DNA of 11,091 bases from Armatimonadetes bacterium RBG_19FT_COMBO_69_19 (GCA_001768125.1 MENB01000038.1:1-11091); one strand, 5' to 3'; positions 1 through 8,826 are shown, numbered from the stretch's first letter. Translations and numbers: made by a program. Notes: generated by a model from the sequence alone, not told the origin.

Positions 1-12
1 CGGGAGGCGTTC

Positions 13-882
13 ATGCCGGCGCCCGCTGCGGCGGTCGGGCAATCCTACTGGCAGGTGGCGTGGCGGCGCTTCCGCAAGCACCGGCTGGCCATCATCGGCG
101 GGGTGATCGCCGCCTCGCTCAGCCTGATGGCCCTGCTCGCGCCGTGGGTCGCGCCCTACGCGTTCGACCGGCTCAGCCTCGGGTCGCGCTGGGCCCCGCC
201 GGGCGCCGCCCACTGGTTCGGCACCGACGAGCTGGGCCGCGACGTGCTCACCCGGATCATGTACGCGGGCCGGGTCTCTCTGCTCGTGGGCTACGTCGTG
301 GCCGCGAACGTGGCCGTTATCGGGATGCTGGTCGGCGCCGTCAGCGGGTTCTACGGCGGATTCGTGGACGCGGTGCTGATGCGCCTGGTGGACGTCCTGC
401 TCTCGGTGCCCACGCTGCCGCTGTACCTGATCCTGTCCGCGCTGATCCCGGGCGGCGGGGTCTGGCGCATCATCCTCATCTTCACGGCGTTCGGTTGGAC
501 GGGGGTGGCGCGGTTGGTCCGCGGGCAGGTCCTGTCCCTGCGCCATCAGGATTTCGTCGAAGCGGCGCGCGTGGTGGGGGTCTCGGAGACCCGGCTCATC
601 GTGCGGCACCTGCTACCAAATGCCCTGGCACCTGTCATCGTCGCTGCAACATTGGCCGTCGGTGGCGCGATTCTCGGAGAATCGGCCTTGAGCTTCCTGG
701 GCCTGGGTATCGCGCCACCGACGCCTTCATGGGGGAACATGCTGCAGCGCGCCCAGGAGTACATCTGGAACGCGCCGCACCTGGCGATCGTTCCGGGGTT
801 CTTCATCTTTATCACGGTGTTGAGCTTCAACTTCCTGGGGGATGGGCTGCGGGATGCGCTGGATCCGCGGCTGAAGATCTGA
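13..882 (+). CDS. Peptide/nickel-type ABC transporter permease, DppC/OppC family
   Basis: This is one of the two inner-membrane channel subunits of a Dpp/Opp importer, 289 aa, a normal length for the family. The N-terminus carries the OppC_N pattern WRRFRKHRLA (residues 17-26) followed by a first membrane helix (about 25-47). A periplasmic segment with HWFGTDELGRD (67-77) precedes the five-helix permease core. The cytoplasmic coupling loop that docks on the ATPase is seen as DFVEAARVVG (180-189), followed by the RHLLPN motif. The protein ends in the family-typical DPRLKI. The ATG at 13 is supported by GGGAGG at 2-7, five bases upstream. Its DppB partner is not in the window and is expected immediately to the left. 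Codons 201-241 are unusually rich in A/T third positions compared with the rest of the gene. The family assignment is firm; the substrate is unknown. Confidence 0.95.
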   Translation: MPAPAAAVGQSYWQVAWRRFRKHRLAIIGGVIAASLSLMALLAPWVAPYAFDRLSLGSRWAPPGAAHWFGTDELGRDVLTRIMYAGRVSLLVGYVVAANVAVIGMLVGAVSGFYGGFVDAVLMRLVDVLLSVPTLPLYLILSALIPGGGVWRIILIFTAFGWTGVARLVRGQVLSLRHQDFVEAARVVGVSETRLIVRHLLPNALAPVIVAATLAVGGAILGESALSFLGLGIAPPTPSWGNMLQRAQEYIWNAPHLAIVPGFFIFITVLSFNFLGDGLRDALDPRLKI

Positions 883-902
883 CGTGAGGAGGGGGTGAGG
901 CG

Positions 903-2570
903 ATGCGCATGAACAGGTGGCTCGTCGGGCTGGTCCTGGTCATCATGCCATCGCTGCTCCTCCCCGCGGGACCTGCCGTGGCCCAAGTGCGGGACACGGT
1001 CGTGATTGGCATGGCGCAGGAGCCGGACATCCTCGGAGAGTTCTCGATCATGTCGGCAGAAGGCGTCATCCGGAACGTCCTCTGGGCATACGCCGCGCCC
1101 TTCACCGAGAAATGGATTCGGACGCCGCTCATGGTGGAGAAGCTGCCCAGTCTGAAGGATGGAGACTGGGTCCTCCAGCCCAACAAGAAGATGAAGGTGA
1201 CCTGGAAGCTGAAGCGGGGTTTCACCTGGCACGACGGGAAGGCCGTGACGGGTCTGGACTGGCGATTCACTTACGGGATGCTGCGCAACCCGCAGACCCC
1301 CCAGGTGAGCCGGTTCATCCTGAGCAAGGTGGACAACGTCCTGGTGCTGAACCCGACCGACCCGTACACGCTTGTGGTGCAGTGGAACGAGCTCTGGCCG
1401 TTTGCCAGTAGCACCCCGTTCGGGACGGACAACGTTTACCCGCGGCACATCCTGGAGCCCATGTACCTGAAAGACCCGGCGAGGCTCAAGGCCCACCCGT
1501 ACTGGCGGGCGCCGGTGGGGAACGGCCCCTACCGCTTCGTGGAGTGGGTACCGGGAAGCCACATCACCGCGGAGGCCTACGACCGGTGGCCGGTCGGCGG
1601 GCGGCCCACCGTGAAGCGCATCGTGTTCCGCTTCATCCTCGACTCCACGGTCCTCACGGCCAACGCCATAGCAGGAACCGTGGACGGTACGGAGATCGGG
1701 AATCTGAGCATCGACCAGATGGTGGAAATCGAGCGGCGCAACCCCCGCGTCGAGACGTACTACACCGACGCCCTGAGGTGGGAGCGCATCGATTTCAACC
1801 TGGACAACGAGTGGTTGAAGGATGGGCGCGTTCGGCAGGCCCTGGCGTACGCCATTGACCGGGAGGCGGCGGTCCAGGCGCTGTACCAGGGGAAGTACCG
1901 GGTGGCCCATTCCTGGCTGGCTCCCCGACACCCTGCCTACAACCCCAACGTGAAGAAGTACGCGTATGATCCGGCCCGCGCGAAGCAGCTGCTCGCCGAG
2001 GCCGGGTTCACCCCGGGTCCGGACGGCGTCCTACGCGACCGGAACGGGAAGCGCATGGAGATGATCTTCATGACCACAGCGGGACACGCCGCGCGCGAGC
2101 AGATGCAGCAGATCATCAAGGACCAGCTGCGGCAGGTCGGTATCGAGGTCAAGATTGACAACAGGCCCTCGTCGGTGTTTTTCGGCAGCATCACGCCGCG
2201 CCGCCAATTCCCGCACCTGGCGATGTACACCAGCGTCTTCTCGCCCGAGTCCACCGCCTTCGACCGGTTCCACAGCACCCAGATCCCGAGCGCCGAGAAC
2301 AACTGGGAGGGCAACAACCGGGTCGGCTGGCGGAATGCCGAGAACGACCGCCTCATGCAGCAGATCGTTGGCGAGATGGACGAAGCGAAGCGCATCGAGC
2401 TGTTCCGGCGCCAGCAGGTCGTGTTCACCGAGGACCTGCCGTCACTCCCGCTCTTCTTCAGCCTGAGCCTGACGACAATGCACCGGCGGGTGAGGTTCGT
2501 GAAGCCCACCGGCCTGGCCGGCGCGTACCTGCCCTGGAACGCGTGGGAGTGGGCCTGGGGTGATCAGTAA
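903..2570 (+). CDS. ABC transporter substrate-binding protein, family 5 (receptor 1)
   Basis: This is a periplasmic receptor of the SBP_bac_5 family (DppA/OppA/NikA-like) that would capture a peptide or other small ligand for the adjacent permeases; 555 aa. Residues 1-27 form a Sec signal peptide (basic start, hydrophobic core, AVA before Q28) with no lipobox cysteine, and the whole protein contains no cysteine. Family hallmarks include the WHDGKAV segment (109-115), preceded by a WKLKRG strand, and the later VRQALAYAIDRE segment. The ATG at 903 follows the purine-rich GGAGGGGGTGAGG; an ATG at 909 is a possible alternative that would shorten the signal peptide by two residues. It starts 20 bp after the upstream permease, so the two are almost certainly co-transcribed. 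Ligand specificity cannot be read from the sequence: dipeptides, oligopeptides, opines or sugars are all possible in this family. Confidence 0.93.
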   Translation: MRMNRWLVGLVLVIMPSLLLPAGPAVAQVRDTVVIGMAQEPDILGEFSIMSAEGVIRNVLWAYAAPFTEKWIRTPLMVEKLPSLKDGDWVLQPNKKMKVTWKLKRGFTWHDGKAVTGLDWRFTYGMLRNPQTPQVSRFILSKVDNVLVLNPTDPYTLVVQWNELWPFASSTPFGTDNVYPRHILEPMYLKDPARLKAHPYWRAPVGNGPYRFVEWVPGSHITAEAYDRWPVGGRPTVKRIVFRFILDSTVLTANAIAGTVDGTEIGNLSIDQMVEIERRNPRVETYYTDALRWERIDFNLDNEWLKDGRVRQALAYAIDREAAVQALYQGKYRVAHSWLAPRHPAYNPNVKKYAYDPARAKQLLAEAGFTPGPDGVLRDRNGKRMEMIFMTTAGHAAREQMQQIIKDQLRQVGIEVKIDNRPSSVFFGSITPRRQFPHLAMYTSVFSPESTAFDRFHSTQIPSAENNWEGNNRVGWRNAENDRLMQQIVGEMDEAKRIELFRRQQVVFTEDLPSLPLFFSLSLTTMHRRVRFVKPTGLAGAYLPWNAWEWAWGDQ

Positions 2571-2632
2571 CGAAGGTGGGGGGGCCGCTCGACAGAAATA
2601 CTGTGTGTTCAGCCCTGAGGTGAGGTGACGGA

Positions 2633-3676
<1,044 letters not shown>

Positions 3677-3697
3677 GATCGAGATGGAGACGAACAC

Positions 3698-3704
3698 GGG
3701 GAGG
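3698..3704 (+). promoter_or_regulatory. Shine-Dalgarno deciding the dppF-type start
   Basis: GGGGAGG lies six bases before GTG 3711. No comparably strong, well-spaced ribosome binding site is seen before ATG 3684, where the upstream sequence contains the preceding gene's TAG stop, or before ATG 3597, which is inside the preceding gene. This makes the GTG the preferred start. Confidence 0.7.
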
Positions 3705-3710
3705 ACAGGC

Positions 3711-4745
3711 GTGAGCACCGTACCGAGCAGCGAGACGATCCTGGAAGTCAAGAACCTCGTGAAGCACTTCCCCATCACGAAGGGGTTCATCGTGCAGCGC
3801 CAGGTGGGCGCGGTGAAAGCGGTGGACGACGTCTCCTTCACGATCCGGCGCGGGGAGACGCTGGGCCTGGTCGGCGAATCGGGCTGCGGGAAGACGACCA
3901 CCGGGCGCGTCATCCTGCGCCTGATGGAGCCCACGAGCGGGGAGGCCTCCTTCGAAGGCCGCAACATCTTCAAGCTGAGTAAGGAAGAGCTGCGGCGGAT
4001 GCGGCGGGACATGCAGATCATCTTCCAGGACCCGTACTCCTCCCTGAACCCGCGCATGACGGTGGGGGACATCATCGGCGAGCCGCTCGAGATCCACAAC
4101 CTGGCCCGCGGCAAGGAGAAGATCCGCCGCGTCCAGGAGCTGCTCGAGGTCGTCGGCCTCTCGCCGTACCACACGAACCGCTATCCGCACGAATTCAGCG
4201 GCGGGCAGCGCCAGCGCATCGGCATCGCCCGCGCGCTCGCCGTGAACCCGAAGCTCATCATCTGCGACGAGCCGATCTCCGCCCTCGACGTCTCGATCCA
4301 GGCCCAGGTGCTGAACCTGCTGGAGGAGCTGCAGAAGGAGTTCGGATTGACGTACCTGTTCATCGCGCACGACCTGTCGGTGGTGAAGCACATCAGCGAC
4401 CGCATCGCGGTGATGTACCTGGGGCGGATCGTCGAGATCGCCACCGCGGACCAGCTCTTCGAGAACCCGCAGCACCCGTACACGGAGGCCCTGCTCTCCG
4501 CGGTCCCCATCCCCGACCCGGGGATGCGCCGCGAACGCATCATCCTGCCCGGCGACGTGCCGAGCCCGGTCAACCCGCCCAAGGGATGCCGGTTCCATAC
4601 GCGCTGCCTCTACGCGCAGGAGTCGTGCCGCGTGAACGACCCGGCGCTCGTCGATTACTGGGGGAACGGGCACTACGTCGCCTGCCCGATCCTGCCGTTC
4701 AAGCACCAGCGCAGCAAGGCGGCGGTCATGACGCCGGCGACTTAG
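3711..4745 (+). CDS. ABC transporter ATP-binding protein, DppF/OppF family
   Basis: This is the second motor subunit of the importer, expected to form the heterodimeric ATPase with the DppD-type protein. I chose the GTG at 3711 (344 aa) because GGGGAGG at 3698-3704 sits six bases upstream and because it starts just before the conserved ILEVKNL strand. The reading frame also opens at ATG 3684 and ATG 3597. The latter would overlap dppD by 80 bp and add an Arg/Trp/Pro-rich stretch unlike the family. From GTG 3711: Walker A GESGCGKT (55-62), Q106, signature FSGGQRQR (162-169), Walker B CDEP (185-188) with SALD after it, and H220. The C-terminal domain again carries four cysteines (C293, C299, C306, C325). 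The stop is TAG at 4743-4745, and the same frame stays open for 25 more codons. Confidence 0.93.
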   Translation: MSTVPSSETILEVKNLVKHFPITKGFIVQRQVGAVKAVDDVSFTIRRGETLGLVGESGCGKTTTGRVILRLMEPTSGEASFEGRNIFKLSKEELRRMRRDMQIIFQDPYSSLNPRMTVGDIIGEPLEIHNLARGKEKIRRVQELLEVVGLSPYHTNRYPHEFSGGQRQRIGIARALAVNPKLIICDEPISALDVSIQAQVLNLLEELQKEFGLTYLFIAHDLSVVKHISDRIAVMYLGRIVEIATADQLFENPQHPYTEALLSAVPIPDPGMRRERIILPGDVPSPVNPPKGCRFHTRCLYAQESCRVNDPALVDYWGNGHYVACPILPFKHQRSKAAVMTPAT

Positions 4746-4759
4746 CCGGCCGGGGAGAT

Positions 4760-4806
4760 CAGCAAGGCGTACGGCAAGGAGGTGACAGGGGACAGCAAGC
4801 GTACGG
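4760..4806 (+). repeat. Imperfect short direct repeat after the dppF-type gene
   Basis: CAGCAAGGCGTACGG (4760-4774) recurs as CAGCAAGCGTACGG (4793-4806), identical except for one missing G. GGGGA precedes both copies at slightly different distances. The repeat lies in the 97-bp gap between the second ATPase and receptor 2. It could be a relic of a small tandem duplication or a pair of binding sites; the sequence does not decide. Confidence 0.6.
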
Positions 4807-4842
4807 TGGTTACTCTGCTGTAACGGAGGGGGAGAGCTCAGC

Positions 4843-6612
4843 ATGAATTGGACACGACAAACAGTGGCACTGCTCGTGCTCGCCCTGGTGCTGATGCTGG
4901 TCGGAGGCGCCGGGGTTGCACAGGGCCAGGCCGTCAGGAACCCGGACACGCTCGTTGTGGTTCGGTTCGGTGATCCGGAGAGCCTCGATCCGGCCTACGC
5001 GTATGACACCGCCAGCTCGGAGATTATCCTCTGGCACGTCTACGAGACGCTGATCTTCTTCAATGGCGGCTCAACGGGGGCATTCGTCCCGATGCTGGCG
5101 ACCGAGGTCCCGTCTGTGGCGAACGGCGGCATCTCCCGCGACGGCAAGACCTACACCTTCAAGATCCGCCCCAACGTGAGGTTCCACGACGGGACGACGA
5201 TGACTGCGGAAGATGTAAAGTACTCGTTGCTGCGGTTCATGTTCATGGACCGTGACGGCGGACCGTCCTGGATCCTGCTCTCGACGATCCTCGGCGTGGA
5301 GACGACCCGCGACGACAAGGGCGCCCTCGACGCGACCCTGTTCAACCGGGCCAACCAGGCCATCCGTGCCAGCGGCGATACGCTGAGCATCACGCTCCAT
5401 GAACCCTACGCAGCGTTCCTCTCGATCATGGCCCAGTGGTCCATGACTATCAACAAGAAGTGGGGCGTTAGCAAGGGCGACTGGAACGGGACAGCGGCCG
5501 GGCTCGCCAAGCTGAACAACCCGGCCAAGCCTGAGGACACCACGCTCTTCACCCAGGCCAGCGGCACCGGACCCTTCAAGCTCGTGCAGTGGGACCGTCA
5601 GAACCGCCAGGCGATCCTCGAGCGCAACACGAGTTACTGGCGGGCGCCGGCGAAGCTGAACCGCGTGATCTACCGCGTGGTCGAGGACTTCGGCCCGCGC
5701 CGCTTGATGCTGCAGCAGGGCGACGCCGACATCGTCACGGTCAACCGTCCGGAGCAGTCTCAGGTCGAGGGCGTCCCCGGGGTGCGCATCGTTGATGACC
5801 TGCCCCAGCTCGTCGTGACCGGCCTGTACATGAACCTGAAGATCGATACCACTGGTGGTAACCCGGACGTGGGCAGCGGCCGGCTGGACGGCAACGGCGT
5901 GCCCGCCGATTTCTTCGCCGACGTGAACGTGCGCCGGGGCGTGGCCTACGCCTTCGACTACGCCACAGCAATCCGGGACTGCAACCGGGGCAAGGCGACT
6001 GTGAACAAGGGGCCGATCCCGAACGGGATGTTCGGGTACAACCCCAACCAGCCATGGTTCACCACGGACCGCGCCCGTGCCGAGGCGGCGTTCCGCGAGG
6101 CGCGCGGCGGGCAGATCTGGAACAACGGGTTCAAGTTCACCGTCGCCTTCAACAGCGGCAACACGACCCGGCAGTGCATGGCGCAGGTACTGAAGGCCAA
6201 CGTCGAGGCACTGAACCCGAAGTTCAAGGTGGACGTGCGCGGCGTGACCTGGGCGCAGTACCTGTCTCTGTACCGGCAGTCCAAGCTCCCGATGTGGATC
6301 ATCGGCTGGGCGGCGGACTATCCGGACCCGGACAACTTCGTCACGCCGTTCATGCACAGCAAGGGCACCTACGGCAGCGCGCAGGGGTACAACAACCCGC
6401 AGGTGGACAAGCTGATCGTGGACGCCCGGAACGAGACGGATGCCGCCAAGCGGCGGGCGATCTACTTCCAGCTGGATAAGATCGCCTTCGAGGATCCGAT
6501 CACCCTGTACCTGCAGCCGTCAGGGTTGATCGTCATGCGAAGCTGGGTGCGCGGATGGTACAACAACCCCGCGTTCTTTGGCCCGTACATCTACCCGATG
6601 TCCAAGCAGTAG
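4843..6612 (+). CDS. ABC transporter substrate-binding protein, family 5 (receptor 2)
   Basis: This is a second SBP_bac_5 receptor, 589 aa, clearly divergent from receptor 1 and probably binding a different ligand. A Sec signal peptide covers about residues 1-26 (GVA before Q27) or 1-30 (GQA before V31), again without a lipobox cysteine. The mature part begins with the family-typical GDPESLDPAYAYD segment. It has the conserved RFHDGTTMTAEDV motif (113-125) and a C-terminal-half segment WAADYPDPDNF, common in family 5 receptors. Only two cysteines occur, C380 and C445, both predicted to be exported and possibly disulfide-linked. The ATG at 4843 follows GGAGGGGGAGAG (4825-4836). It is followed, after a 50-bp gap holding a strong hairpin, by dppB- and dppC-type permeases that are its likely partners. 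Confidence 0.93.
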   Translation: MNWTRQTVALLVLALVLMLVGGAGVAQGQAVRNPDTLVVVRFGDPESLDPAYAYDTASSEIILWHVYETLIFFNGGSTGAFVPMLATEVPSVANGGISRDGKTYTFKIRPNVRFHDGTTMTAEDVKYSLLRFMFMDRDGGPSWILLSTILGVETTRDDKGALDATLFNRANQAIRASGDTLSITLHEPYAAFLSIMAQWSMTINKKWGVSKGDWNGTAAGLAKLNNPAKPEDTTLFTQASGTGPFKLVQWDRQNRQAILERNTSYWRAPAKLNRVIYRVVEDFGPRRLMLQQGDADIVTVNRPEQSQVEGVPGVRIVDDLPQLVVTGLYMNLKIDTTGGNPDVGSGRLDGNGVPADFFADVNVRRGVAYAFDYATAIRDCNRGKATVNKGPIPNGMFGYNPNQPWFTTDRARAEAAFREARGGQIWNNGFKFTVAFNSGNTTRQCMAQVLKANVEALNPKFKVDVRGVTWAQYLSLYRQSKLPMWIIGWAADYPDPDNFVTPFMHSKGTYGSAQGYNNPQVDKLIVDARNETDAAKRRAIYFQLDKIAFEDPITLYLQPSGLIVMRSWVRGWYNNPAFFGPYIYPMSKQ

Positions 6613-6625
6613 GATAAGTTGTCTC

Positions 6626-6653
6626 GGGGGGCGGCGGCATCAGGCCGCCCCCC
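6626..6653 (+). promoter_or_regulatory. Strong GC hairpin between receptor 2 and dppB
   Basis: GGGGGGCGGC (6626-6635) and GCCGCCCCCC (6644-6653) form a perfect 10-bp GC stem with an 8-base loop. No T-run follows, so it is not a standard intrinsic terminator. It ends nine bases before the dppB-type ATG at 6663 and occupies the place where a ribosome binding site would be expected. Likely roles are partial termination or 3'-end protection of the receptor mRNA, giving more receptor than permease, or translational control of the permease. The structure is seen; the role is inference. Confidence 0.75.
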
Positions 6654-6662
6654 TCATGCCCA

Positions 6663-7688
6663 ATGGGCACGTACATCGGTCGCCGCATGGTCCTGCTCCC
6701 GGTGGTCGCCTTCGGGGTGACCGTGCTCATCTTCGCCCTGCTGCAGTTCCTGGCCCCAGAGATGCGGGCCGCGGCATTTATCACCAACCCCAACCAGCTC
6801 AACGCCCTTCCCGCGATCATTCAGAAGTACGGCCTGGACAAGCCCGTACACATCCAGTATTACAACTGGCTGCGTGCGGTGGCGCACGGCAACATGGGCT
6901 GGTCGCAAACCGCCCGGCAGCCTGTCACCCAGGCGATCCGGTCCTTCTTCCCGGCCACCCTCGAGCTCACTATGTACTCCTTCATCCCGATCATGATCAT
7001 CGGCGTGTGGCTGGGCACCGCGGCCGCCGTGCACCGCGACAAGACCATCGACCACGTCTCCCGGATATTCTCCATCTCCTTCCGCTCGCTCCCGAGCTTC
7101 GTCTGGGGGCTGCTCATCCTCATGATCCTCTACGGGCGGCTGAACTGGTTCCCGCCGGGGCGGCTGTCCCTAGACGCCGACCTCTTCGTGCGCGCCGGCC
7201 AGTTCCGCGTCTACACCAACTTGATGACGGTGGACGCGCTGCTCAACGGACAGCTCTGGATCTTCTGGGATTCGGTGCGCCACTTGATGGGCCCGGTGCT
7301 GACGCTGACCATGATCTCGATCGCCCTTTTGGTCCGCATCACGCGGTCGTCCATGCTGGAGGTCCTCCGGCAGGACTACGTCCGCACGGCCCGGGCGAAA
7401 GGCCTGCATGAGGACGTCGTGATCAACGTGCACGCGCGCAAGAACGCCCTCATCCCCGTGATCACGCTCTCCAGCCTGACCTTCGTCGGCCTGCTCGGCG
7501 GGGTCGTCATCACCGAAACGATCTTCAACTTCCCGGGGATCGGCCGCTGGGGGGCCTTCGCCGCCCAGCAGCTGGATATCCCGGGCGTGACCGGCTTCGC
7601 GATGTTCGTCGCTGCCCTGACGGTCCTCGGGAACCTCGCCGCGGACATCCTGTACGCGTACTTCGATCCCCGGGTGAGGCTGCAGTAG
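6663..7688 (+). CDS. Peptide/nickel-type ABC transporter permease, DppB/OppB family
   Basis: This is an inner-membrane channel subunit, 341 aa, normal for the family. The N-terminus GTYIGRRMVLLPVVAFGV is the classic DppB start, with one membrane helix. It is followed by a periplasmic region containing the YGLDKP and GNMGWS segments typical of DppB, then the multi-helix permease core. The coupling loop is a DppB-type EAA variant, DYVRTARAKG (238-247), followed by HARKNALIP. The end, DPRVRLQ, also fits. The start is unusual. No Shine-Dalgarno is visible before ATG 6663, a 10-bp GC hairpin ends nine bases upstream, and no earlier start exists because the frame is closed by TAA at 6615-6617. ATG 6687 is in frame but would delete the conserved YIGRR motif and has no ribosome site either. 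It pairs with the next gene, 2 bp downstream. Confidence 0.94.
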   Translation: MGTYIGRRMVLLPVVAFGVTVLIFALLQFLAPEMRAAAFITNPNQLNALPAIIQKYGLDKPVHIQYYNWLRAVAHGNMGWSQTARQPVTQAIRSFFPATLELTMYSFIPIMIIGVWLGTAAAVHRDKTIDHVSRIFSISFRSLPSFVWGLLILMILYGRLNWFPPGRLSLDADLFVRAGQFRVYTNLMTVDALLNGQLWIFWDSVRHLMGPVLTLTMISIALLVRITRSSMLEVLRQDYVRTARAKGLHEDVVINVHARKNALIPVITLSSLTFVGLLGGVVITETIFNFPGIGRWGAFAAQQLDIPGVTGFAMFVAALTVLGNLAADILYAYFDPRVRLQ

Positions 7689-7690
7689 CG

Positions 7691-8767
7691 ATGGGGCTGC
7701 TCGGCGCGACCCTCCGCGGCGTCCAGAGCAACCGCGCGCGCCTCTTACCCTGGGCCCTGCTTGTCGCGGGGCTGTTCGTGGCCGCTCTGGTCCTGCCGGC
7801 CACGCGCGACCGGGTGCTCCGTGAGCCGGTGTCCACCGCCGGCTTCATCCTGCTCGTGCTGTTCATCATTGGCTTCTGGGCGATCCCGTCCGACTTCACG
7901 CGGCGGATGCGGAAGAACCCTCTGTCCGTTGCGGGGTTTTCGCTCATCGTCCTCTTCGTGGCGCTCGCCGTGCTGGCGCCGATCCTCGCGCCTCCTCCGG
8001 CGACCTCGCGCAACGCCTATCTCATCCCGCAGGAGGGATTCAGCAGCGATCCGAAGCCGCCGCAGGCCCGGCACCCCTTCGGAACCACAGAGGGGCAGTA
8101 CGATCTGTACTATGGCATCGTCTGGGGAACGCGCACCGCGTTCCGCGTGTCCGTGACAGTCATCGCCATCTCGGTCGCCATCGGACTCGTCCTGGGGGGT
8201 CTCGCGGGTTTCTACGGCGGGCGGATCGATGAGATCATCATGCGCATCACGGACGTGTTCCTGGCCTTCCCCGGCCTGGTCCTGGCCGTCGTGGTCGTGG
8301 CGGTCCTCGGGCGTAGCCTGGACAACGTCATGATCGCCATCGCCATCGTGAACTGGCCGACCTATGCCCGTTTGCTTCGCGGCGACATCCTCGGCATCCG
8401 CGGCCGTGATTTCGTGGAGGCGGCGCGGGCGCTGGGCGGGAACGACTTCCGCATCATCTTCCGCCATGTCATCCCCAACTCCATCTACCCGTTCCTGGTG
8501 TACGGTTCTCTGGACGTCGGCCTCATCGTCCTCACCGCGGCGGCCCTGTCCTTCCTCGGCCTCGGGGCGGAGGTCGGCTACGCGGACTGGGGGATGCTGA
8601 TCAACCTCTCCCGCAACTGGATCCTCGGCGCCCCGGGGAAGCCCTTCGCCTACTGGTACGTGGTCATCTTCCCGGGGACCGCCATCTTCCTATTCGTCCT
8701 CGGCTGGAACCTCCTCGGCGACGCCTTCCGCGACATCCTCGACCCGCGCCTGCGCGGCAGCACCTGA
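7691..8767 (+). CDS. Peptide/nickel-type ABC transporter permease, DppC/OppC family, N-terminally extended
   Basis: This is the second DppC-type channel subunit, 358 aa, partner of the DppB-type protein 2 bp upstream. It is about 70 residues longer than the first DppC in the window. The canonical OppC_N start is found only at RRMRKNPLSVAGF (71-83) with its helix to about residue 97. Upstream of it are two additional hydrophobic segments, about 18-36 and 50-65. The second looks like a copy of the canonical helix. The rest is standard: HPFGTTEGQYD (128-138), the coupling loop DFVEAARALGG (240-250), RHVIPNS, a LSFLGLGAEV block and the terminal DPRLRGST. GGTGAGG at 7673-7679 lies 11 bases before ATG 7691, a slightly long spacing. 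It is the last gene of the importer cluster. The family call is firm; the topology of the extra segment is inferred. Confidence 0.94.
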   Translation: MGLLGATLRGVQSNRARLLPWALLVAGLFVAALVLPATRDRVLREPVSTAGFILLVLFIIGFWAIPSDFTRRMRKNPLSVAGFSLIVLFVALAVLAPILAPPPATSRNAYLIPQEGFSSDPKPPQARHPFGTTEGQYDLYYGIVWGTRTAFRVSVTVIAISVAIGLVLGGLAGFYGGRIDEIIMRITDVFLAFPGLVLAVVVVAVLGRSLDNVMIAIAIVNWPTYARLLRGDILGIRGRDFVEAARALGGNDFRIIFRHVIPNSIYPFLVYGSLDVGLIVLTAAALSFLGLGAEVGYADWGMLINLSRNWILGAPGKPFAYWYVVIFPGTAIFLFVLGWNLLGDAFRDILDPRLRGST

Positions 8768-8786
8768 CCGCAGTCGCCCGGCCCTG

Positions 8787-8808
8787 GCCCCCCGGAATTT
8801 CGCGGGGC
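8787..8808 (+). terminator. Possible weak hairpin between the importer and gatC
   Basis: GCCCCCCG (8787-8794) pairs with CGCGGGGC (8801-8808) apart from one C-C mismatch, leaving loop GAATTT. No T-run follows. It lies in the 59-bp gap between the last permease and gatC, where an operon boundary would be expected. Without a U-tract it may be only a pause or a chance structure. I see no convincing promoter in this gap. Confidence 0.3.
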
Positions 8809-8826
8809 GCGGCGAAGTACTGAGCC

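Noticed and set aside
546..1931. Long minus-strand open frame (about 461 codons) across the first permease and receptor 1
   Set aside because: It is a shadow of strongly biased plus-strand coding, crosses an intergenic gap and shows no protein family features.
2592..2604. Small palindrome ACAG-AAATA-CTGT between receptor 1 and the DppD-type gene
   Set aside because: The arms are only 4 bp and do not extend outward, so this is expected by chance. The nearby TCGACA has no matching -10 element, so no promoter is called.
4809..4824. GTTAC-TCTGCT-GTAAC hairpin before receptor 2
   Set aside because: A 5-bp stem without a T-run or a GC-rich base is too weak to call a terminator or regulatory element.
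5071..6357. Minus-strand open frame (about 428 codons) inside receptor 2
   Set aside because: It lies entirely within a well-supported receptor gene and has the composition expected of an antisense shadow.
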